A DNA stretch of 23,893 nucleotides, taken from CAYWNA01 sp964459305. Its GTDB lineage: Bacteria > Planctomycetota > Planctomycetia > Pirellulales > Pirellulaceae. Both the position numbers and the translations under genes were made by a program. The notes below the pieces were generated by a model, which was not told the DNA's origin, searched no databases, and worked only from the letters and a program-made list of their open reading frames with translations. Of the stretch, positions 16,201 through 23,893 are shown one piece after another (the stretch's first letter is position 1; every line of letters starts with the position of its first letter). Where the stretch lies: positions 1 through 23,893 of the forward strand of contig CAYWNA010000200.1 in the NCBI GenBank assembly GCA_964459305.1, given 5' to 3'.

Positions 16201-16262
16201 ACCCGAAGCGTAAGCGAAGGAACGGGTTGTGACGGAGTGCGTCCCTGGCTTACGCTTCGGGT
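16201..16262. repeat. Palindromic element with perfect 15-bp arms
   Basis: ACCCGAAGCGTAAGC (16201-16215) pairs perfectly with 16248-16262. The loop also contains AAGGAACGGG and GTCCCTGG. A further outer pairing of GGGCCA with TGGCCC extends it to roughly 16189-16281. It begins 60 nt after the stop of the giant surface protein gene on the minus strand. Confidence 0.85.
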
Positions 16263-16321
16263 GACGATCAATCTGGCCCGTGGGCGACATATCTCGTCAA
16301 GCAACGGGACGCTGAAGTGCT

Positions 16322-19300
16322 TTACCGCTTGCTCCCCTTGCCCTTCTGATTCTTGGCGATGTCGGCCGTCAGATCCTTGTCCGACAGGAGATCGTCCGTG
16401 GCTAGACCCGCCAAGACTCCTGATTCGTCGGCGTTGGAATTCTCGTCGTCTGCCTCGGATGAAGCGGTCCCGCCCAGCACCGAGAAGAAATCGTCTGCCG
16501 ATTCAGTACTGCCGGCTTCGTCCATCTCGTTGATCGAGGTGGCAATGTCGTTTGCCAGCACGTAGTCGGGGTGGTTCGAGTCGGGGTGGAGTAGGATGTC
16601 TTCGACCTGCCCCATCGCCTGCCAGAGCGGTTGGGTGGTCGGAACGGTTTCGTCCCAGCCGACGGCACCGCTGGCGAAGTTCAGCCACGCGGCCAGAGAC
16701 TGCCCGGTCGCCTTGCCTTTCATATTCGACGGATGCGGGTCGCCCACATCCGCACCGCCGGGCTGTAAGACGTCTTGGGCATCGTCGAAAGTCGCAAGCA
16801 CCACGTCTTCGGAAAACACGGCTGAGGCGAAGTTGACAATATCGAGATAGCTGTCCAGCGTCGTATCGTCCACCTGATGATGGCCCTTATCACGGAACTG
16901 GTGCCGCCAGAAACCGAGCGTCTTGGCGTCGGTTTCATTGTTCGTGACCACCTTGGTGAAGGTGACCGAATTCGAGCCTCCGTCGTCATCGGTCACGGTG
17001 ACCTCAAGCTCGTACACACCAGGCCCGTCAAAGGTGATGTTGGCAACGTCCGTCGCCGAGAAGGGGAAAACGCCCTCGTCATTGGTATAGGTCGTCGTGC
17101 TACCGAAACGCCAGGAAAACGTCAGATCGTCCGAACCGGCATCGGTGGCAGTAGCCGTGTGATGCTGCTGGACGCCCACGCGCCCCAGGAACGCAGGACC
17201 GCCGTTGAAGTCAATCATTTCCGACATGTCCAGAGTCAAGGTCGGATCGACGTTCTGCACGTCGACCTGAGTATCGACGATGGCTACGTTACCGGCTTTG
17301 TCAGTCACCTGAAAGAATACGGCGTGAGTGCTGGGGCCGTCCTGGGCGATGAAGGTGGCTGGGTCGCCATCGTTGAATAGACCATCGCCGTCAAGCGACC
17401 AGGCGGTGCTCAGGATACCTGACAGCGCGTCTGAGGAACCAGTGCCGATGAGTTGGATGGAATCGCCTTCGTCTACGCTGAATGGGCCGCCGTGAACGGG
17501 CACGGGGGCCGTTCTGTCGATCTTGACTTTGATCGTCTGAGTGCCCTCAACATTCAATGCGACATCCACGGCATGGTAGGCGACGGTGTAGATGCCTTCG
17601 TCGGTGAAGTTTAACGTGACCGTGGCACCCGGCACCGTGGTGGCCGGTCCACCGTCAATCGAATAGGCGATTTCGCGAACGCCCGATCCGCCGTCGTTGT
17701 CCATTGCGATCAAGATCAAATCCGCATCCGTGTGATTCCATCCGTGTGCGTTAGGTTCCGGCGTTACCACCGCGGTGGTTGTCGGCGCGATACTATCGCC
17801 CATAACCACGATTTGCGCTATCGCGGCGACCGGCGCCGTCTGGTCCGTATCAAAGACTGCAGTATTCACGACCGTGGTCATCCCGCCCGGGAATTCGGCT
17901 GGCGGCTTGATGGCCACCTGGTAGGTGACCGTACCGGATGCCTCGGCAGCAATCGTGCCAAGGTTCCACGTGATGCCGCCGTCGGTGGCCGTCCCGCCAT
18001 CGCTGATGTTGATTGGCGTCTGGAGCAACGACTCGTCGAAGTCGTCCAGGATGATACCCGTGTTGACGGGGATATCGGCCAAGTTCGCATAGCTGATGGT
18101 GTACGCAAGCGTATCACCGGGCGAGGGCACTGAATTGCCGTCGGCATCGACCGCCAGCGAGACACTCTTGTCGACGGTGACCAGATGCGGCAGGTCTCCG
18201 ACGTAGATCAGTCGCGTTGCCCGGTCGTTTCCGGTTCTTTGCGCGAAGTCCGGCTCGGCAGCGACTTGGATCACATGGGCGCCCTCGGCTGTATTGGCCC
18301 ACGGGACGCTGACGGTCACGTAGCTGCTGGTGTCCGGACTGGCCGGGAAGTCGACTGTCACTCGGCCAATCTGGAACTCCTGCAGCGTGCCGCCCACTGG
18401 GAAGATGTCGGATACCGTGACTGGCACGTCCTCGGCGGGCTCGGCGCCGACGTACTGGATAAAGGCAAAGACGGTGATCGGTTCGCCAAGGTCCGGATTA
18501 TCGTCGCTGAAATGGAGATTCTCGGAAACAACGAACACGTCTCTGACCTCTCCGCCTGGCACTGAGGGCGGCGGAACGATCGGTTCGGTCTCCGATTCCT
18601 CCACGGCCAGCGTGGTCTGCACCTGACCCGTCGCGCTTTGGTCGGCGATTTCGACCAGGAGCGTGTAAGTGCCAGTTTCGGCCGGCGCGAGAATCCCTTG
18701 CCCAAAGGCGCCGCTCGTGCTCGTGTGGGCTCCGGTGAACACACTCAGAACGTCCGATGTGACCGGATCGATCACGGTCACCGTGACTTGGGCACCCTGG
18801 ACGGGATAGTCCTGCTGGCCGTCGATCTCCTGGAAGTCGTAATACGCCGCCCCTGAGACGCCTGTCGGACGTCCCGGTTCTCCGGTGGCGGGCGAAGCAC
18901 TGACGACGATTGCCGCTGCCCCAGTAGTCGGCTGGCCGACTTGCAGCACAGAACTGGCTTCGTTGTTGGCCTCGCTCAACTCAACGATCGTATCCGCCGG
19001 ATCGACCTTGACGGTGATCAGTCGGAAGCTGGCTTCGGGGTATGACGTCTGGACGGATACGTCGGCCGTAGCACCGGCGGCCAGGCTGGTGATCGTGGTT
19101 TGGCCGATCAGCGTGTCGAAATCGAAGAAGCTGACATCGATGCCGGCTGCGTCTTCGAGTCCTTGGTTGGCGATCGTTGCGGAGATCGTGACCGTCTGTC
19201 CGTCATCGGGATTCAGCGGCGAGAACGCGATCTCTGACGAGCTGACACTGAGATCCGGAACGTAGATGATGTCGATTTCGGCGGTGTCTTCGTCCGAAAG

Positions 19301-20535
19301 ATCTCCCTCGTCAGTCACTCGCAGCGTGACGGTCACCGAGCTGAGCCCGGCAAGTCCCACGGCCGAGAACGTCGGCGTGACGCCTGTTTCATCGCCGCGG
19401 GCCGCATCCTCGCCTGTTTCCCCGAAAACACCGTCGCCATCGAGATCCCACTCGTACAGCAATGTCTCGGCCGGCTGATCCGGGTCGGTCGTGCCGGAGG
19501 CATCTAATGGGACGGTCCCACCCACTATGACTTCGTATGGTCCGCCCGCATCGGCTGTCGGAGGAGCATTGATACACGGCGGCAGACGAGTCAGGAAGGG
19601 ATCTGCGTCGACGTTCCCGGTGTACGAGTCGCCAGATCCGTCCAGGTTTGTCGGGCCATCGGCCGCTCCCCAGTAGTTGTTCTCGGCGTTTAACAGGGCG
19701 CCACTGTTCGCAACGCCGTTTGAGTTGCCGGCGATTTCGTTGTAGTTCAGGGTGATGTCCGACGTGGAATTATCAGCATAGACGCCTGTAGAATTGTCAA
19801 GAATCGACGTGCATTGGGTCGTGATGTTGTTGGAAAACCATTCAAAGCTGATCCCGGTTGCGCGATCCGCAACCGTAATTCCTTCCAACGTAATGTTGGA
19901 ACTTGAGTTAAGCTTAATCCCTGTGCCGGATTGTCCAGTCCCCGTCCAGGACACGTCCAGGCCCGAAATGCGTGAATTCGTTATTCCAACGAGATAAAGG
20001 GCCGTGCCCGCTATTCCCGTGAAATCAAATGAATCTTCCAGTAACTCGATCTCACTACCGCTGCGAAACACCACTCCGCCACCGCTGTAACTCAGGTCGT
20101 TGTCCAGGAACACATTCCGTGGCGCACTTCCATACCACTGACGGATCGCCCAACTGTCCGAGTGGGAAAAATCATTGTGGCGGAATATGTTGTCTTGGAT
20201 CGTGCCCCATCCGAACTCAACCGCGTTGGTTCGGTCCCTCGCAACAATGTCCTCGAAGACGCTGTCGGAAACCGACTGCAACAGGATCCCTTTCCCCGAC
20301 TTGCCCTCACCCGTCCAGGACACGTCCAAGCCAGCAAGGTGAGAATTCGTCACTCCATACAGGGCAACTGCCGTGCCCGCTATCCCCGTGAAATCAAACG
20401 AGTCTTCCAGTAACTCGATTTCACCACCGCTGCGAAACACCACGCCACCGCCGCTGTAGCTCAAGTCGTTGTCCAGGAAAACATTCCGTGGCGCACTTCC
20501 ATACCACTGACGGATCGCCCAACTGTCCGAGTGGG
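16322..20535 (-). CDS. Giant surface protein, C-terminal part: β-helix, PKD, CARDB, DUF11-like domains
   Basis: This reads in one frame from the N-gap at 20536 down to the TAA at 16322 and is the C-terminal part of the gene continuing at 20636. Domains in reading order, approximate: β-helix repeats (19690-20535) ending with ENNYWGAADGP and GNVDADPFL; PKD-like (19260-19565); CARDB-like (18935-19258); an Ig-like domain (18550-18930); a second CARDB-like domain (18190-18545); DUF11-like (17800-18180); an OmpL47/Ig-like domain with an SIDGG core (17510-17790); and two PKD-like domains (16940-17505). The C-terminal 200 residues begin with TLGFWRHQF (about 16900) and end in KGKGSKR. I see no dockerin, PEP-CTERM or LPXTG signal. 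The likely role is cell-surface adhesion or matrix, by architecture only. The TTG near 20464 is not a start. Confidence 0.85.
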
Positions 20536-20890
20536 NNNNNNNNNNNNNNNNNNNNNNNNNNNNNNNNNNNNNNNNNNNNNNNNNNNNNNNNNNNNNNNNN
20601 NNNNNNNNNNNNNNNNNNNNNNNNNNNNNNNNNNNCGCTGTAGCTCAAGTCGTTGTCCAGGAAAACATTCCGTGGCGCACTTCCATACCATTGGTAGATC
20701 GCCGAACTGCCCGAGTGAGAAAGATCATTGTGGCGGAATACATTATCATGGACCGTGCCCCATCCGAACACAACCGCGTGGGTCCGGTTCGTCGCCGTGA
20801 TATCCTCAAACACACTGCCCGATACCGACTTCAAATGGATTCCTGTCCCCGACTTCCCCTCGCCTGTCCAGGAGACGTCCAGGTTGGAGA
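20083..20890 (-). repeat. Tandem 369-bp coding repeats (123 residues each)
   Basis: The same sequence begins at 20083 and at 20452, exactly 369 bp apart, and resumes after the N-gap at 20636. Each unit encodes a β-helix block with NDLSYSGGGVVFRSG, EIELLEDSFDF, LDVSWTG-G-SG, FGWGT and QWYGSAPRNVFLDN. The units between 20083 and 20535 are near identical, whereas the copy after the gap is more diverged. Confidence 0.9.
20536..20635. other. Assembly gap (100 N) inside the 369-bp repeat array
   Basis: The base before the gap matches 20166 and the base after it matches 20452 in the neighbouring unit. If one unit is missing, the real gap is 285 nt (like 20167-20451). That also restores a single reading frame across the gap, since 285 is a multiple of three and 100 is not. 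Confidence 0.9.
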
Positions 20891-23855
20891 GGACGTTTCC
20901 TGCACCGCCGGGAATCGCGATTGCGGTACCGCTCGTGCGGATCGCTAGTCCCCGCACGGTGCTTCCGCTTCCACCGACCGCAGTGGTTAGCACGGGACTG
21001 GCGGTGCCGACTCCGTCCACTTCGACGATTGGAGCATCGACGTAGCCGGGCTGCGTCATTCCGTCGATGATCGCGGGGCGGGTGACAGTGGGCAGAGGTG
21101 AACCGATGGGAATGGTCTGGGGGCCGCCGTCGTAGATGTGGAATTGGATGGTGTCGGTGTCGGCGTCTGCGTTGGCCCAGTCGATGGCGTGGCGCAGGGA
21201 TCCCCAACCGCTGTCGTTGGTGTTGGTCACGATGTAGGTGGGAACCGAGTGGCCGACCGTGACCAACAAGGTGTCGCTGTCCTGGCCGCCTTCGTCGTCT
21301 TCCAATGTGACGGATACCAGGTACGTGCCGTCTATGCTGTACACATGGTTCAGATCGAACGTCCTGTTAGGATTGCCGGACAGGGGCTGCTCGCCCGTAC
21401 CGTCGCCGTAGTCAACCGTCCCGGTCCAGACGTCCGCGCCTGGATCGTCGATCAAACCGGTTGTGGACAAAACGCTGGTATCGTTCAGCACCACGTCAGG
21501 CCCGGCGTCGATGATGGGAGCCACGTTGCTGACCGTGATGGTGGTCGCCGCCCGGTCGATCGCGACTCCGTCATCTTTCACCTGGACGGCAACCGTGTGG
21601 GTACCATCGTCGTCGATTCCAGCGTCATACAACTGTTGCCACGTGAGCGTCGGCGTCGCGCCGGCTGCGTCGGAGTAGTCGCCATCACCGTTCAGGTCCC
21701 AGGTGAAGCTAACCAGCGATCCGTCCAAATCGAACGACGCCGACGCATCCAGAGTGACCGAACTACCTTCGTCGATCGCGTGTGGACCCGCCGCCACACG
21801 CGCAAATGGCGGCACGTTCCCTGTGATGCAAGCCGGCATGCTCAACAGGAACGGATCGGCATCCACATTGCCCGAATACGAATCCCCCGCCCCGCCCAAA
21901 TTGCTCGGCCCATCCGCGGCTCCCCAATAGTTTTCCTTGGCATCGACAATCGTCCCCGTACCGTTCGAAACGCCATGCCCGGAGTTCACCGCGATATGAC
22001 TGTTGTGCACAGCAATCCCCGAAGACGATCCAGAAACCCCGATTCCCGTGCCATTGTCCAAGAATGACGAGCACGAAATCGTCGTGTTGTTCGAATCTCT
22101 GAATTGGACCCCCGTCCCGCGGTTCCTGACCGTCACACCTTGGATCGTATTGCGGGAAGTTGATCTCAGGTCGATCCCGACACCCGATCTGCCAGGCCCT
22201 GTCCATGAGACGTCCGGCCCCGAGATCAGCGAGTCTTGCACCCGATCCAGATGTAAGGCCACGCCGGGCACTGTCGTCAAACCCAGCCCCATGTCCGCCG
22301 GACCAAGCTCGACCCCATCGACACGCTCCAGCCACACACCGTGGACGCTGTCAGTGAAATCGTTCCCCGCCATCGCCAACCACGAGTCGTAACCAATCAT
22401 CAGCGCGTACCCTCCCGCGCCCGACAGGTCGTTGTTGAAATAGCTGTTGTGTCCATTGCCGGCATTCGTGTATCTCGCCAAAATCCCGCTCGTCGCGGCA
22501 TCAGAGAAGTCGTTGTTCCGGATCGTGTTGTAGCTCGAAGACCCACTGGGATACGGATGGGTCGAGTCGATCCCCAGCCCTACGTGCCGGTTCACGCCAG
22601 CCACACCCTCAATAAGGTTGTTGGTGCCGTGGACCATTTCGATGGCCCGTCCCGATTTGCCATCACCTGACCATGAGAGGTCAACCCCTGCGATGTGCGA
22701 GTTGCTGACATATCTCAGGTGTAAGGCCACGCCGGGCACTGTCGTCAAACCCAGCCCCATGTCCGCCGGACCAANNNNNNNNNNNNNNNNNNNNNNNNNN
22801 NNNNNNNNNNNNNNNNNNNNNNNNNNNNNNNNNNNNNNNNNNNNNNNNNNNNNNNNNNNNNNNNNNNNNNNNNNAGACCCACTGGGATACGGATGGGTCG
22901 AGTCGATCCCCAGCCCTACGTGCCGGTTCTCGCCAACCACACCTTCAATCACGTTGTCGTGACTGGATAGCAGCTCGATGCCACGTCCGACCTTCCCCGC
23001 TCCCGTCCATGAGACGTCCATGTTGGCAACGACGTTTCCGTCGGTGCCGGCCAGCCGGATGGCAATACCGTCTGTCCGAACCGATAGGCTCTGCACCGTG
23101 CTGCCACTGCCGCCCGCCCCAATGGTCAGCACGGGACTTGCCGTGCCGATTCCATCCACCTCGACGATCGGACTCTCCACGTATTCCGGTTGGGTCGTTC
23201 CGTCGATGACGACGGGATCGGTGATGGTGGGCAGGGCGGATTGGAGTTGGATAGTCTGGGGGCCACCACCGCCGATGTTGAAGGAGATGGTGTTTTCTCC
23301 GGCCAGCGAGTTGGCTTCCTCGATGGCTGCTCGCAGGGTCACCTGGGCACCCGGAGCGTTCAGATCGACATCAACCACCCCATCGCCCAGCGGCGTCTGA
23401 TCGCTCAGATCCCCCGTGCTGTTGACGGTCAGCATGTGCGAAAGCAACTGTTCATACGGCATCGCACTCAAGCCGTTCTGGTAGTCCTCCCAGATCTCGG
23501 CCGACGTCAATGCGCCGTCGTAGATTGCGACTTCGTCAATGAGACCGGTGAAATGGTACGGGCCCTCGTAGCCAGGGACATAGTCTCTACCGATTTCTAA
23601 TGGGATGCCGAGTTTGCGGTTGAATGGGCCTATAGTATCTCCGAAGGACTCCGTTGTCGTGTAGGCTCTGTCCAGAACGCCGTTGACGTACACCTCGGCT
23701 TTCGCCGTTTGGCTGTAGTCGAAAACAAAAGCCACATGGTCCCAGTCATTTAGGGGCAGTTTGGTATCGCCAAAAAAGTGCTCCCAATCCCATCCTGCTT
23801 GGCCGACGACAAAGAGCGGTCTTCCGGCAGGGCCGTAGTACCTCTGCGTGGCCAA
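20636..23855 (-). CDS. Giant surface protein, N-terminal part: LamG-like, β-helix and PKD domains
   Basis: This is the upstream part of the gene at 16322-20535. Reading order, approximate: LamG/concanavalin-like domain (23460-23855; WDHVAFVFDYS, VYVNGVLD, GLIDEVAIYDGALT); a domain with TLRAAIEEAN, IDGTTQP and IVEVDGIGTASPVLT (23030-23440); β-helix repeats including 468-bp units (21880-23030), closed by KENYWGAADGP and GNVDADPFL; PKD-like domains (21260-21830); then a second copy of the same module (SLRHAIDWAN, IDGMTQP, IVEVDGVGTASPVLT; 20930-21220) leading into the 369-bp repeats. A 100-N gap lies at 22775-22874. The frame starts with TTG at 23855 and meets TGA at 23886-23888. No signal peptide is present, so the true start is probably outside the window. 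With both gaps filled by one repeat copy each, the visible protein is about 2616 residues. Confidence 0.8.
22307..23000 (-). repeat. Tandem 468-bp coding repeats (156 residues each)
   Basis: CCAA at 22303-22306 and at 22771-22774 end matching stretches 468 bp apart. Each unit encodes HVGLGIDSTHPYPSGS, GPADMGLGLTTVPGVALHL and a V-WTG-G-SG or LSWSGDGKSG block. The array includes the second N-gap. The family is distinct from the 369-bp units but keeps the same WTG-G-SG element. Confidence 0.88.
22775..22874. other. Assembly gap (100 N) inside the 468-bp repeat array
   Basis: The base before the gap matches 22306 and the base after it matches 22539. One missing unit gives a real gap of 232 nt (like 22307-22538). 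Both 232 and 100 leave remainder one when divided by three, which explains why the frame reads through the Ns here. Confidence 0.88.
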
Positions 23856-23893
23856 AATAGTCGATGGACTTGGGGCGTTTCTCGATCAAACTT

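Noticed and set aside
21138..22067. Long open frame of 309 codons on the plus strand
   Set aside because: It is antisense to the β-helix/PKD gene, low in recognisable motifs and rich in Arg, Val and Asp, as expected from reading a GC-rich repetitive gene backwards.
20083..23000. CRISPR-like or satellite array
   Set aside because: The repeats are 369 and 468 bp, have no spacers and are fully coding in one frame as β-helix protein repeats.
23886..23888. In-frame TGA as a selenocysteine codon
   Set aside because: No selenoprotein family fits a LamG-like domain and no SECIS-like hairpin can be assessed at the window edge; frameshift or a wrong start is simpler.

Overview
The window reads as a chromosomal fragment of a Planctomycetota bacterium, most likely of the Pirellulales/Lacipirellulaceae type. 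The basis is moderately high GC, large secreted proteins with heme-c motifs, HzsA-related β-propeller cytochromes, a Gfo/Idh/MocA oxidoreductase, a giant β-helix/PKD/CARDB surface protein, and many short palindromic intergenic repeats. The assignment is by gene content and was not tested phylogenetically. Two runs of exactly 100 N show that this is a scaffolded, probably metagenomic, assembly.

Layout. Bases 1-1961 (+) hold the 3' part of an FtsK/SpoIIIE DNA translocase, open through the left edge. It converges on a run of minus-strand genes. In their own reading order these are an HzsA-related diheme protein (8044-11163), a Gfo/Idh/MocA oxidoreductase (6814-7839), a secreted β-propeller plus PHP/DUF3604-like hydrolase (4227-6647), a double-domain GNAT acetyltransferase (3254-4093) and a diheme cytochrome c peroxidase/MauG-like protein (2049-3095). 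A 184-bp divergent intergenic region separates this run from a second, paralogous HzsA-related gene on the plus strand (11348-14227). Then, on the minus strand, come a 72-residue orphan domain (14246-14464), a secreted trypsin-like protease carrying the same domain at its N terminus (14756-15847), and one giant multidomain surface protein (16322 to about 23855). Two assembly gaps in tandem β-helix repeats interrupt the giant gene.

How the parts fit. At least five products are predicted to be exported: the peroxidase, the propeller-PHP protein, both HzsA-related proteins and the protease. Four CxxCH-bearing heme-c sites in the two HzsA-related proteins and two in the peroxidase suggest extracytoplasmic electron transfer or oxidation next to a sugar-type dehydrogenase and a PHP hydrolase. 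A shared pathway is inference; no substrate can be read from the sequence.

The most unusual signals are these. (1) A palindromic repeat element lies in frame inside the minus-strand HzsA-related gene and is translated. (2) Several unrelated palindromic families occupy successive intergenic gaps, mostly 10-60 nt after stop codons. (3) The protease's N-terminal domain also exists as a free-standing cytoplasmic mini-protein. (4) Both assembly gaps in the giant gene are explained, to the base and in frame, by one missing copy of the local tandem repeat. I saw no tRNA, rRNA, CRISPR array, transposase or prophage gene.
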